64,000 nucleotides of DNA from Rhizobium sp. ARZ01 (GTDB taxonomy: Bacteria > Pseudomonadota > Alphaproteobacteria > Rhizobiales > Rhizobiaceae). A program made the translations under genes and the position numbers. The notes under the pieces were generated by a model. That model was not told where the DNA came from, ran no database searches, and saw only the letters and a list, made by a program, of their open reading frames with translations. Positions within the stretch are counted from its first letter, which is position 1; each line of letters starts with the position of its first letter. Of this stretch, positions 44,362 to 53,560 are shown one piece after another. Where the stretch lies: positions 2,356,001 through 2,420,000 of the forward strand of contig NZ_JACVAE010000001.1 in assembly GCF_014851675.1 (NCBI RefSeq), in the 5' to 3' direction.

Positions 44362-44872
44362 TGGGTGCTCCTTTCGGTGAACCTCACGCTGAAACTGATC
44401 GTCCCATTCCCAGCACTGCATGGTGGGACCGAGAACCTTGCATTTCACCCGGAATGAGAACTCGAACTGATCATCGGCTGGTGCGAGCGGTCGAAATTTC
44501 AAACCGGGGAAGGTCGGAAATTCCATTTTGTCTGAGTCTACACGCAACCAGTCGACGCGTCACCTTGCTCTTCCACTCGAGGCGCGCACCTCCAGCTCCG
44601 AGGAGCGTGCCAAGCTTTAGTGTTAGGTTCGTGCACGCCTTTTACACGGTGTTGTTGTACAACCTCTACCAGGACGCGCTTACGCTGGCGGTCGGATGAG
44701 TTTACAATTTCCCTTCCCAAACGGCTTGTGCGCGAGCCGTCGGAAAGCGACCTGAAGTGCCTTGCGATCCAATGGATTCGCTTTGTGCGCTTTAGCTCCT
44801 GTTTTCACGCATGTCTTTCTCCCGAAACCTGTTCCCGCGTTCGGGAGACATACTCTAGCGAGGGAGGAAACC

Positions 44873-46042
44873 ATGACGCAGGTGGATCCCAACATATCGC
44901 GTGCGTGGCATAGACCGGTGCTCGGCGCGGCCGTGCTGACCATGGGCGTGCTGCTGAACGGAACGAACGCAGGAGCCGGCTCCGTGGACAAGGCCGCATT
45001 CGGAAACACGCAGGACGGCAAGGCTGTCGAACTCTACACGCTCACCAATGACAAGGGCGCGTCCGTCAAGTTCATCACCTATGGGGGCATCATCAAGGAG
45101 ATCAACGTTCCCGACCGCTGGGGCAGGCTCGGCAACATCGTGCTCGGGTTCAAGGAACTCGCCGACTACGAAACCAAGAACCCCTATTTCGGCGCCTTGA
45201 TCGGGCGCTACGGCAACCGCATCGGCGGCGCCAAGTTCTCGCTCGACGGCACGCAGTACCAGCTCGCCGCCAACAATGGGCCAAACAGCCTGCATGGCGG
45301 CAACAAAGGCTTCGACAAGGTTGTCTGGGCGGTCGAGCCGCAGACCGACGCGAACGGGGCGGCAGCAAAACTCAGCTACACGAGCAAGGATGGCGAGGAA
45401 GGCTATCCCGGTACGCTCACAGCCCAGGTCATCTATACCCTGACCAATGACAACGAACTGCGCATCGGCTACGAGGCGACGACGGACAAACCGACCGTGG
45501 CCAATCTCACGAGCCATTCCTACTTCAATCTCGCCGGTGACGGCATGGGCGGGATCGGCGATCACATCCTGACGATCAACGCCGATCGCTACACGCCGGT
45601 CGATGCGACCCTGATCCCGACCGGGGAGCTTGCCTCGGTGACCGGTACGCCGTTCGATTTCCGCCAAGGGGCGCCGATCGGCGCACGCATCCGCTCAAGC
45701 GACCCACAGATGGTCTATGGCCGCGGATACGATCACAACTTCGCACTGAACCGATCGGGTGATGGGCTTTCGCTTGCCGCACGGGTCTACGAGCCGCGCT
45801 CGGGCCGGATCATGGAGATCACGACCACCGAGCCCGGCATCCAGTTCTACAGTGGCAACTTCCTCGATTCGACGCTTGTTGGCCCGACCGGTCAGCAATA
45901 CCGCCAGACGGACGGCTTCTGCCTCGAGACGCAGCACTTCCCGGACTCGCCGAACAAGCCGGACTTTCCGACGACGATGCTGAAACCGGGCGAAACGCTG
46001 AAATCGACGACGGTACATAAGTTCTCGACCGATGCGCCCTAG
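44873..46042 (+). CDS. galM: Exported aldose 1-epimerase (galactose mutarotase)
   Basis: 389 residues from ATG 44873, with AGGGAGGAAACC as ribosome site. The N-terminal stretch WHRPVLGAAVLTMGVLLNGT and NAGAGSVDKA is a signal peptide, so the enzyme is probably periplasmic. The mutarotase fold is shown by GGIIKEINVPDRWGRLGNIV, PYFGALIGRYGNRIGGAKF, NSLHGGNKGFDKVVW (first catalytic His), LTSHSYFNLAGDG (second His) and FCLETQHFPDSPNKPDFPTT (catalytic Glu). It interconverts alpha and beta anomers of galactose or glucose. Sugar kinase or transporter genes are absent nearby. The gene symbol is by function; other exported mutarotases exist in rhizobia. Confidence 0.93.
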   Translation: MTQVDPNISRAWHRPVLGAAVLTMGVLLNGTNAGAGSVDKAAFGNTQDGKAVELYTLTNDKGASVKFITYGGIIKEINVPDRWGRLGNIVLGFKELADYETKNPYFGALIGRYGNRIGGAKFSLDGTQYQLAANNGPNSLHGGNKGFDKVVWAVEPQTDANGAAAKLSYTSKDGEEGYPGTLTAQVIYTLTNDNELRIGYEATTDKPTVANLTSHSYFNLAGDGMGGIGDHILTINADRYTPVDATLIPTGELASVTGTPFDFRQGAPIGARIRSSDPQMVYGRGYDHNFALNRSGDGLSLAARVYEPRSGRIMEITTTEPGIQFYSGNFLDSTLVGPTGQQYRQTDGFCLETQHFPDSPNKPDFPTTMLKPGETLKSTTVHKFSTDAP

Positions 46043-46199
46043 AGCGAGCGCAAGTTGCAGGCGGGTTCGATCGGTTGTGGGTCATGGAGTGGGCGCGAAT
46101 CCATGCGGAGTTCGCCGCACTGGCTCTGCTTTCGCAGAGCCAGTGTAGAGGTCCATTGCAAGCCCGGCGGTTCGCTCACGGACGCCGAGGAGTTCCGCC

Positions 46200-46391
46200 A
46201 TGAGCGAAGACGCATTCAACATGTCGATCCGCAAGTTCCTGAAGGAAGTCGGCGTCACCTCACAGCGTAAGATCGAGGAGGCGGTGCGCGAGGGGCAGAT
46301 CGGCGGCAAAAAGCTGAAGGTGCGCATGACGCTGACCGCGGAGGGCACCGGCCTCAACCACGTGGTGGACGGTGAGATCGATCTTCCATAG
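46200..46391 (+). CDS. Small conserved protein DUF6494
   Basis: 63 residues, MSEDAFNMSIRKFLKEVGVT, then SQRKIEEAVREGQIGGKKLK and VRMTLTAEGTGLNHVVDGEI. The whole sequence follows the DUF6494 family, common in alphaproteobacteria and with no known role. A ribosome site GAGGAG precedes the ATG by seven bases. It stands alone after galM. Confidence 0.9.
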   Translation: MSEDAFNMSIRKFLKEVGVTSQRKIEEAVREGQIGGKKLKVRMTLTAEGTGLNHVVDGEIDLP

Positions 46392-46632
46392 GACGGGCGC
46401 GGCGAAAGTCCGACACGTTTGACGCGGCTGAAAGCGGTCGAGACGGATCAGCATATCGAATGGGTATCACCGGAGTCGATGCAGCACACCACGCTCTTGC
46501 GACGCTTGAGGAGCGTGAAAGATGGGCAACGCACCTTCGGCCCAGCCCAAAACAGGAGGCACGACCTTTCGCGACCGCGTTGAAAAATTGCGCCTGGCCA
46601 GCGACGCTTTCGTCGGCCTGACTGCCAGCAGA
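46392..46632. other. Short gap between DUF6494 and DUF2277 genes
   Basis: No supported gene or hairpin was recognised. The plus-strand frame starting at 46522 overlaps the DUF2277 gene antisense and lacks protein-like features. Confidence 0.4.
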
Positions 46633-46899
46633 TCACGCGAACCGGACGGCACTCCTCGCGCGCGCCTTCGCGGCTTCTTCCTCACGGTCGCGTGGCCGTT
46701 GCGACGTCTCCAGGGAATCGAGCAGTTCGCGGGCGCATTCTGCGATTGACCTTACCGCGCGATCGAATGCCGCTTCATTCCGCTTCGACGGCCTGGTCGT
46801 TCCGCTCAGTTTGCGCACGAACTGCAACGCAGCATCGTGGATCTCCTGGTCCGTCGCCGGCGGATCGAAATTGAACAGGGGTTTTATGCTTCTGCACAT
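46633..46899 (-). CDS. Conserved protein DUF2277
   Basis: 88 residues from ATG 46899: MCRSIKPLFNFDPPATDQEI, HDAALQFVRKLSGTTRPSKR and NEAAFDRAVRSIAECARELL. This N-terminal MCRxIKxLxNFxPPAT and the following helices are the DUF2277 signature. The family is small, all-helical and found in actinobacteria and alphaproteobacteria with no assigned function. GGGAGCGACCT upstream acts as ribosome site. An in-frame upstream ATG at 46992 gives no homology. The C-terminus is rich in Arg/Glu. Confidence 0.9.
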   Translation of the reverse strand: MCRSIKPLFNFDPPATDQEIHDAALQFVRKLSGTTRPSKRNEAAFDRAVRSIAECARELLDSLETSQRPRDREEEAAKARARSAVRFA

Positions 46900-47240
46900 A
46901 GGTCGCTCCCGGTTGCCCTCGCCTCCCTCTCCCTGTTGGGCCTTGATGGGGAGAGCTCGATGCCTGCTGCTGGTTGTCGGAGGCCCTCTCAACTTTCGTC
47001 CGGCATCAAGACAGAATACGCCACGACAGCCGCAGCGCCCAGCCGCTCCTCATTTGGCCGGATTTAAGTCCGATGAAATATTCCGTCATATGGTCCGCGA
47101 TCGCCGCCATGAAATGTCGGCCGACGAAACTGTTGACTACGTTCAGAGCGCTAATGTCGCCCAAAAGCGCGACCAGGGCGAAGAAAAGTGCCGGCCGGGG
47201 CGAAGACGAGTGAGGGTTCTACTCTCAATGATCCATAAAT
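46900..47240. other. Intergenic stretch upstream of DUF2277 and downstream of EamA transporter
   Basis: 340 bp without a supported gene. The plus-strand frame crossing it (46811-47269) shows no domain, ribosome site or normal composition. No hairpin with a T-tract was found. Confidence 0.4.
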
Positions 47241-48155
47241 TCAGCGAGCTACTGCGAGCCGCTTGGTGAATACCAAACTCTGAACTGTCGGGAAGAGCAT
47301 TCCGAGCGTCAGGATGACGATTGCGACAAGCTGGAGGGATGTGAGAACTTCGCCCAGCACGACCCACCCTGTCAGCGACGTCGCGACGGGTATGCAGGGC
47401 ATGAACAGTGATGCGCTTTGTGGTCCGAGTTGGCGAACCGCATAGGTGTAAAAGACGATCGACGCCGCGCCGGCGAGAAACCCCTGAATGAAAAGTTGCG
47501 TGAGAATCTCGTTCAATGAGGCTTCGGAAAGCCCGCTTGGTGCAAGAACATGCAGCAACGGGACAGTCAGGCAAGACAGGAACACGACGGCAACCGTCGC
47601 TGTAACGGCGTTCAGCGCCCACCGCCGGACGAGCACTGCATAGGCGGCAAACATGATGCCCGATCCAAGAAACAGACCGTCACCAAACATTGCGCTGCCT
47701 GTATCGATGCCGGTTTGAAAAACGAAGAGCAGCAGCCCGAGCATGATTGCGCCGATTCCAACGATGCGCGCCCCGGAAATCTTGTCGTCAAATACAAGAC
47801 GGGAAAGCAGAAAGGAGAAAAACACGACCGAAGCGGGCGAAAGGGCTGCGGCATGTGCTGCCGGCGCATAGGTCAGACCCCAGTTGATCACGAGAGGGTA
47901 CGGCAGCCCGGTCAAGAGAGCCAGCACGCACCCACGCCTCCACCCGAGCGCCTTTAGATTTGCAGTACCGCTTCGCCAGACAATGGGGAGAAAGACGAGG
48001 CTCGCTCCCGTGAAGCGCAGGCTGACGATATCGGCCGCGGTCAAATGTTCGCGCAGGCTGAAGCGCGCCGCAACGAATTGAACTGCCGTGATGGCAACGA
48101 CAGCCAGCCCGGCAAGCACCGCCAACCGTTTGGTGTTCCCTGTTGTTTGTGTCAT
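47241..48155 (-). CDS. EamA/DMT-family transporter
   Basis: 304 residues from ATG 48155, with GGAGG upstream. About ten hydrophobic helices in two EamA repeats: LAVLAGLAVVAITAVQFVAA, RFTGASLVFLPIVWR and HAAALSPASVVFFSFLLSRL in the first, and TATVAVVFLSCLTVPLLHVL, GFLAGAASIVFYTYAVRQLG and CIPVATSLTGWVVLGEVLTS in the second. The last, with P...(T/S)...GE, is the typical DMT block. Substrates of the family are metabolites such as amino acids. It is divergent from an Lrp/AsnC regulator, a pairing usually seen for amino-acid exporters, so regulated amino-acid export is a reasonable inference. Confidence 0.9.
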   Translation of the reverse strand: MTQTTGNTKRLAVLAGLAVVAITAVQFVAARFSLREHLTAADIVSLRFTGASLVFLPIVWRSGTANLKALGWRRGCVLALLTGLPYPLVINWGLTYAPAAHAAALSPASVVFFSFLLSRLVFDDKISGARIVGIGAIMLGLLLFVFQTGIDTGSAMFGDGLFLGSGIMFAAYAVLVRRWALNAVTATVAVVFLSCLTVPLLHVLAPSGLSEASLNEILTQLFIQGFLAGAASIVFYTYAVRQLGPQSASLFMPCIPVATSLTGWVVLGEVLTSLQLVAIVILTLGMLFPTVQSLVFTKRLAVAR

Positions 48156-48272
48156 CAACCGCGCCCTCCTCCCGATCTGAAGTGAACGCAAGTTATTGCG
48201 CCGTTGTGCGCGTTGAAATATGGTTTGTTCGCTAGTTTAGAGCGATATTCACTTCATAAAGGAATAATTTGC

Positions 48273-48746
48273 GTGAAATCAGAACTCGATGGTCTTGACG
48301 GAATTGACCGCAATCTTCTGCGGTTGCTGCAGGAAGACGGCCGCCGTACCACGCTCGAACTGGCGACCCGGGTCGGCCTGTCGCCGACAGGTACGAGCCA
48401 GCGGGTCAAGCGCCTGTTTCGCGAAGGGTATGTAAAGGCGGTCAGGGCGATCCTCGATCCGCAAAAGATCGGCCGTGGAACGGTCGTGTTCATTCAGGTT
48501 CGGCTGGACCACACAGCGCCGCACGTCTTTGATCGCTTCTCCGAGGCGGTGGCCAAAGCACCGGAGGTCCTCGAATGCCATATGGTGATTGGTGGATTTG
48601 ACTACCTGGTCAAGGCAAGGATCGCCGACATGTCATTGTTCCAGGACTTTCTGGAGCGGGTGATTCTGCCATTGCCGGGTGTGAGGGAAACACACACCTA
48701 CGCTGCCGTTGCAGATGTAAAGCCTGATGCCCTGTTGCCGGTGTGA
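48273..48746 (+). CDS. Lrp/AsnC-family transcriptional regulator
   Basis: 157 residues from GTG 48273, with AAAGGAATAATTTGC upstream. The frame extends to 48204, but the homology begins at SELDGLDGIDRNLLRLLQED. The N-terminal helix-turn-helix is in ELATRVGLSPTGTSQRVKRL. The RAM/AsnC effector domain follows with VVFIQVRLDHTAPHVFDRF, EVLECHMVIGGFDYLVKARI and PLPGVRETHTYAAVADVK. It is an octamer- or dimer-forming amino-acid-responsive regulator. The 117-bp divergent spacer with the EamA transporter gene is the likely control region for both. Confidence 0.93.
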   Translation: MKSELDGLDGIDRNLLRLLQEDGRRTTLELATRVGLSPTGTSQRVKRLFREGYVKAVRAILDPQKIGRGTVVFIQVRLDHTAPHVFDRFSEAVAKAPEVLECHMVIGGFDYLVKARIADMSLFQDFLERVILPLPGVRETHTYAAVADVKPDALLPV

Positions 48747-48893
48747 TTGCCGGAAAATTCAGGGCTAATGTCTTCTGGGCGCTTACCGCTTGTGGACAAC
48801 AACCCACGGCAAGCGCCAGAAGATCATACACGTGCGCCGGTCGGTTCATCCTGCTCCAGAGAGTAGCAACATCCCAACCGAAACAATCTTCGG

Positions 48894-49187
48894 CTACATC
48901 TTGGCGACCGCCTCTATCGCATCCGCCAATGTGGTATCGGGGCTCTCCTTGCAATAGGCGACAACCTTCTCCGCGTTGGCATGCGCTTTTTCACCATCAA
49001 TCATCGGATTGCCCGCCTTGCCGTGAACATAGCCGTTCACCCACATGGCGACGCCAAGAGTCCTGGCGGGCGGCATTGCGCCGACCTCCTTGCAGGTGAG
49101 TTTTGACATGTCCATTTCCGCGGCCAATGCCTGGCCAGCCAGACCGATACCTGCAACTGCGAGTACAACTGAAACGAGACGCGTCAT
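48894..49187 (-). CDS. HdeA-like periplasmic acid-stress chaperone
   Basis: 97 residues with a signal peptide (MTRLVSVVLAVAGIGLAGQA, cleavage after ALA). The mature part MDMSKLTCKEVGAMPPARTL, GVAMWVNGYVHGKAG and VVAYCKESPDTTLADAIEAV has the HdeA/HdeB fold, with its two cysteines (TCKE and YCKE) set for the single disulphide. In enteric bacteria HdeA unfolds at low pH and holds periplasmic proteins; in Rhizobiales the family is frequent and acid protection is usually presumed. The start is supported by TTTGGAGGACGACC. It stands alone between lrp and dnaG. Confidence 0.88.
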   Translation of the reverse strand: MTRLVSVVLAVAGIGLAGQALAAEMDMSKLTCKEVGAMPPARTLGVAMWVNGYVHGKAGNPMIDGEKAHANAEKVVAYCKESPDTTLADAIEAVAKM

Positions 49188-49540
49188 GGTCGTCCTCCAA
49201 AAGAACTTCCTCGGCTGGGATAAGTTTTGCGCTTATAGATAGGCCCAAAGAAAAACCGCAATAAAAACCGAAACCTTTCTCGTTTCAGGCACTGAATTTG
49301 CAGTTTTGAGGGCAAGGAACAATAGCACAGCATCAACGAAAATACGAGATTTTTGAGCCGATATTTAACACGCCATCTAAATTAAAGATCAGAAATATTC
49401 AAGAACGCTCCGCAGAACTCCAACACGAAGACAGTCGCGGAACCGAAATTCCCTTGCAGGTCAAAGTGTTATTACAGATCCGAGGACTATCACGTCGCGA
49501 ACCGACGGCGGCTGATTGCGAAAGGTCATACGCTTCGCCG
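49188..49540. other. AT-rich gap between dnaG and hdeA-like gene
   Basis: 350 bp without a gene, visibly AT-rich at 49250-49410 (for example GAAAAATACGAGATTTTTGA-like sequence). It should contain the hdeA-like promoter on the minus strand and the 3' end of the dnaG transcript. No clear terminator hairpin was recognised. Confidence 0.4.
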
Positions 49541-51541
49541 CTACCCCTTTGCCGGCCCCTTGACGCGGCCGGACATGACGCCGAAGCCGTCGATGATGGC
49601 CTCCTGATTTTCCAGGCGCTTGGTTTCCATCTGCACCTCCTGCAGGGCGCGCAGGATCTGCGGGACGCGCTCGCCGTCGCCCTCCTCGGTGGCTTCCGCC
49701 AGTTCGCGCTCCAGTTCGCGACGCTGCCACAGAAGGGCGCGGGTGCGCTTGTGCAGCGCCAGCGCCTGCAGATAGCTCTCGCGGGCGTCAGAAGCCGCGG
49801 CATCCTCCGTGGCGGTCCAGAGCCGGGCATTGCGCACCTGCTGATCCATCGTCTTCAGCATCGCGGCAAAGTCCGCCGCCTCCAACTCTTCCATCAGGCG
49901 ATCACGCGTGAGGCGTTCGCCCATCGCTGCGGCGATGCCGAGCACGGCGGACCAGAAGCGCTGCAGGTCACGATTGTCGAACTCGATCGCGGCCACCTCG
50001 TCGTATTCCTCGAAGAGGATCTGCGGATGATTGACGATGGTCAGCGCCAGTGCCGTCTCGCGTAGCGCCGGAAGCTCCTGCGCGCCACGCACCAGCGTGG
50101 AGCGAGCCAGCCCATCCGAAATAGTCGACGGCGTCGACGACTGGGTACCGACCGGCGCATTGCGGCCGCCCTGTTGTCGGCCCTGCCGTCCCCCGAAGCT
50201 ACGTCGCTCCCCACCCTGCCGGGACACAGGCTGGAAGAAAGCATTCAGCCGGTCGCGCATGTCCTGCTGGTAGTGACGGCGCACATTTTCGTCGGCGATC
50301 ACCGAGACAAGCTGCTTCAGCCGCGCCTCCAGCTCGGCGCGGCTTTCCGGCGTGTCGTAGCTGCCACCACCGGCCTCGCGGGTCCAGATCATCTCGGCAA
50401 GCGGCCTTGCGCCGGAAAGAACCTTATCGAATGGTTCGCGCCCCTCATGGCGCACCAGATCGTCCGGGTCCTTGCCGTCGGGCAGCAGCGCAAAACGCAC
50501 GGTTCGACCGGGCTTGATATGCGGCAGCGCCAGCTCGGCCGCGCGGTTGGCGGCGCGGATGCCCGCACCGTCACCATCGAAGCAGAGGATCGGCTGCGGC
50601 GTCATTTTCCAGAGGAGATCGAGCTGGTTCTCGGTCAGCGCTGTGCCGAGCGGTGCCACCGTATTCTCGATGCCGGCCTGGTGCAGCGCGATCACGTCCA
50701 TATAGCCTTCGACGGCGATGATCGTGCCCACCCCGTTTTCCTCATGCACGGCGCTGCCGGCGCGGCCGGCCGCCTTGCGGGCGCGGGCGAAATTGTAGAG
50801 CACGTTGCCCTTGTGGAAGAGCTCGGTTTCGTTCGAATTCAGGTATTTCGCCGGCGCATCCGGCGACATGGCGCGACCGCCGAACGCGATCACCTTCTCG
50901 CGCGATGACAGGATGGGGAACATGATGCGGTCGCGGAAGCGATCGTAGGAGACGGGAATCTCCGGGCCGTGCACGACGAGACCGCATGCCTCGATCTGCT
51001 CCTTCGGCACGCCCTTGCCGGCCAGATGTTCCTTCAGCGCGTTGCGGCCTTCGGTCGCGTAGCCGAGCCGGAAGGTCTCGATGGTGCGCCCGCTCAAGCC
51101 GCGGTCGCGCAGGTAGGCGCGGGCACGCGCGCCGGCTGCCGACTGCAACTGCTCCTGAAAATAGGCGGTCGCCATTTCCATGACGTCAAGAAGCGACGTG
51201 CGCTCCTTCTCGCGCCGCTCGGCCTGGGCGTCCGGCTGGGGCATTGCAACGCCGGCCATGTCTGCAATCTGCTGCACGGCTTCGGGGAAGCTCATGCCGT
51301 CCAGTTCGGTCAGGAAGCGGAAATGGTCGCCGGAGACCCCGCAGCCGAAGCAGTGATAGCGGCCCTTGCGATCCTCGCAATGAAAGCTCGGCGACTTCTC
51401 GCCGTGAAATGGGCAGCAGGCCCAGTAATCACCGCGCGAGACATTGGTCTTCTTCCGGTCCCAGGTGACGCGACGGCCGACCACGGCCGATATCGGCACC
51501 CGGTCGCGGATCTCGTCAAGGAAGGAAGGGGAAAAGCGCAT
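49541..51541 (-). CDS. dnaG: DNA primase
   Basis: 666 residues, full length. The N-terminal CHC2 zinc-binding domain is CPFHGEKSPSFHC followed by KGRYHCFGCGVSGDHFRF. The polymerase domain has VIAFGGRAMSPDAPAKYLNS. TOPRIM has IIAVEGYMDVIALHQAGIEN and CFDGDGAGIRAANR. A C-terminal helicase-binding region follows a Gln/Gly-rich linker (QGGERRSFGGRQGRQQGGRN). It lays the RNA primers for replication. rpoD normally follows directly; here roughly 13.6 kb with kbl, tdh, recQ, transporters and regulators intervene. Confidence 0.98.
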   Translation of the reverse strand: MRFSPSFLDEIRDRVPISAVVGRRVTWDRKKTNVSRGDYWACCPFHGEKSPSFHCEDRKGRYHCFGCGVSGDHFRFLTELDGMSFPEAVQQIADMAGVAMPQPDAQAERREKERTSLLDVMEMATAYFQEQLQSAAGARARAYLRDRGLSGRTIETFRLGYATEGRNALKEHLAGKGVPKEQIEACGLVVHGPEIPVSYDRFRDRIMFPILSSREKVIAFGGRAMSPDAPAKYLNSNETELFHKGNVLYNFARARKAAGRAGSAVHEENGVGTIIAVEGYMDVIALHQAGIENTVAPLGTALTENQLDLLWKMTPQPILCFDGDGAGIRAANRAAELALPHIKPGRTVRFALLPDGKDPDDLVRHEGREPFDKVLSGARPLAEMIWTREAGGGSYDTPESRAELEARLKQLVSVIADENVRRHYQQDMRDRLNAFFQPVSRQGGERRSFGGRQGRQQGGRNAPVGTQSSTPSTISDGLARSTLVRGAQELPALRETALALTIVNHPQILFEEYDEVAAIEFDNRDLQRFWSAVLGIAAAMGERLTRDRLMEELEAADFAAMLKTMDQQVRNARLWTATEDAAASDARESYLQALALHKRTRALLWQRRELERELAEATEEGDGERVPQILRALQEVQMETKRLENQEAIIDGFGVMSGRVKGPAKG

Positions 51542-51740
51542 AGTGAAACGTCGTCTCTATTGTCGTCGGAGGCCGGGCCAGCCTGTATCGTGAGAAGGAT
51601 GCGGGCGCAACAATAGGACAAGTTCCCGACGGGCAACAGTGCAAGACGAAAGCGATGTGGGAGAAGCCACTCCGCAAGTTGAATTGACAGGACGCCACAC
51701 GCAGGCAAAGAGAGAGGCAGCCTTCCAGTTCAGGACCGCT

Positions 51741-52656
51741 ATGCCGATCTCTTCCTCAGCTCTCGCCGCCGATCCACGCTTCTTCGCCGCCGTCCAGCAG
51801 GGCGCGCAGGCGCTCCTGCAACTCCATGACGGGGACCCGCGCGTTGGCGCACTATTCTCGTCGCAGCAGCGCTGGCTCATGTGCCATGCAGGCTTTGCGC
51901 TGGCCTGTACCAAAGATGCGCGCGTAGCTGGAAGTGGTCTATATGCCTCACGCTTCATTGAACTCATCACGGAAAAAAAACGTGGCGAGCAGAAACACGG
52001 CTGCCGATTTTATCAAGGAGATTGTAGATATCGGCTTCGCGTATCCGGTCGAGCAGCATAGCGATCGCCGTAAGCGGCTACTGCAAACAACCGACGTCGC
52101 GCATCAATCAATGTCGCACTGGCTCGAACTGCACCTGTCGCTCCTTGACGGCCTTGACGGAGGCAATCGCGCCGACTGCTATCGCTCCGATCCGGCAATG
52201 ATCGGCCACCTGCAGCCGATGGTGGCCGGGCAGTTGCTCGACGCGCGCGGGGTCCGAACCCAAGGGCCTGCCTTCGACCTTTTCACCTGGACCAATGCCG
52301 GCGGAATGGTGATGGACCAGCTAATCGCATCGATCGAGGCTTGCGGCGAAATCGACGGACTTGCGGCTGAGCGGCTTCCCGCCGGCACCATCTCGGTCAA
52401 CGAAGTTTCGCGCCGTTTCAACATTTCCCGTACCCATGTGAAACGGCTCTTCGACAAGGCGATCGAGATGGGTGACGTCGGCTGGAACGCGGGACGCGGG
52501 GGAGCCTCGGTCTGGGTGTCGCAGCGGCTGTTGCGCGAGTACTTGCAGTACCAGGCAGATAAGTACGCAATCGTGGACATGGCATTCCACGACCTCATTG
52601 TCGGGGGTGGCGGCACCCGGGGCCTAGCCCCATCCGGAGTGAGCAGACACGGCTGA
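51741..52656 (+). pseudogene. Helix-turn-helix regulator-like gene with frameshift at an A8 tract
   Basis: Two overlapping frames read as one protein. The first (MPISSSALAADPRFFAAVQQ... LYASRFIELITEKK) ends in nonsense after base 51980. The second continues (NVASRNTAADFIKEIVDIGF ... ISVNEVSRRFNISRTHVKRL, then FDKAIEMGDVGWNAGRG). The switch is at eight A's, 51973-51980; removing one A restores about 304 residues. The C-terminal part contains a convincing helix-turn-helix. I do not recognise the family. The gene may be a fresh pseudogene, an assembly error, or may use slippage. It is divergent from dnaG and convergent with yqeY. Start 51741 is chosen for AGGACCGCT; GTG 51639 is possible. Confidence 0.7.
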
Positions 52657-52780
52657 ACCGGCCGCCTGAAACGGCAACTCAGCCGCGTGCTCCCCCGCAT
52701 CATCATGACAGAAGCTTCAGCACCCGGTGCCCCAAATTCCCGGCAAAGTCGGCAATCGAGGCCGGCCACCTGAACCGAAA

Positions 52781-53230
52781 TTACTTCAGCAGGTCCTTCA
52801 CCACGCCGGAGGCCTTGGCGAAATCCATCTGTCCCGGATAGCGCTCCTTCAAGGCATTCATGCACTTGCCCATGTCGCGCAAGCCGTGCGCACCGGTCTC
52901 ACTGATGATGCCGGCACAGAGTTCGCGCACCTTTTCCTCGGAAAGCTGCTCCGGCAGGAAGCCGTTGATGACTGCAATTTCCTCACGCTCCTGAGCGGCG
53001 AGCTCCGGGCGGCCGTTGTCTTCGTAGATCTTCGCCGATTCTTCGCGCTGCTTGATCATCTTTGCCAGGATCTGCTTGATGCCATCATCATCGACCGGAT
53101 CCTTGCCGGCGCCGCGATTGGCGATATCCCGATCCTTGATCGCAGCCTGGATCAGACGCACCGTCGAAACACGGCGCGCGTCCTTGGCCTTGAGCGCATT
53201 CTTGAGGCATTCTGCGAATTGCTCGCGCAT
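52781..53230 (-). CDS. GatB/YqeY domain-containing protein
   Basis: 149 residues from ATG 53230 (an adjacent ATG lies at 53233), preceded by GGAGAATT. MREQFAECLKNALKAKDARR and VSTVRLIQAAIKDRDIANRG are the N-terminal helices, with DGIKQILAKMIKQREESAKI and EDNGRPELAAQEREEIAVIN as the YqeY core, and the tail LKERYPGQMDFAKASGVVKD typical of the GatB tail domain. YqeY proteins resemble the tRNA-binding part of the GatB amidotransferase subunit, but their function is not settled. Its position between dnaG and carA on the opposite strand to carA is the usual rhizobial order as I recall it. Confidence 0.92.
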   Translation of the reverse strand: MREQFAECLKNALKAKDARRVSTVRLIQAAIKDRDIANRGAGKDPVDDDGIKQILAKMIKQREESAKIYEDNGRPELAAQEREEIAVINGFLPEQLSEEKVRELCAGIISETGAHGLRDMGKCMNALKERYPGQMDFAKASGVVKDLLK

Positions 53231-53233
53231 CAT

Positions 53234-53560
53234 AATTCTCCGCTGGACGACACCCGCAGCTGGTCTTGGCGGGTCGCTTTTGCGTCCTGTTTGTCTTCCT
53301 GTTCGTGCGCTCTCATAGACCAGCAATGCCGAAGTGATCAAATTGATCACCTAAAGCTTTGAATTAAATGGATTTATATTTCCAGTCAATTCACAGGGAG
53401 CGGTTGACCGAGGGCCCTGCTTTGTCTATTTTCCGGCACCTGCACGAAATTTGCATGTAGTGGCCTTGCCGCGGAACTTCCGCGCGCCCACGTTTGCGAC
53501 ATTAAATGGCGGCTGACCCGACGCCTTTCAAGGCGAGCCGGTCTGCGCGCCGGAAAAGGG
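53234..53560. promoter_or_regulatory. Divergent control region of yqeY and carA
   Basis: 327 bp between divergent genes. An AT-rich core at about 53330-53400 (AAATTGATCACC, TTTGAATTAAATGGATTTAT) is the most promoter-like part. A leader of about 160 nt before carA (from roughly 53400) includes GCCTTGCCGCGGAACTTCCGCG, a GC hairpin at 53463-53485, but no leader peptide or PurR/ArgR site was recognised. Confidence 0.4.

Noticed and set aside
44362..44547. Extension of the VOC gene to 44547
   Set aside because: The ribosome site AAAGGAG and the start of VOC homology at MAKNTICLWF favour 44361; the extension may be a remnant of another gene but is unsupported.
46811..47269. 152-residue plus-strand frame
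   Set aside because: Partly antisense to the DUF2277 gene, with no domain, odd composition and no ribosome site.
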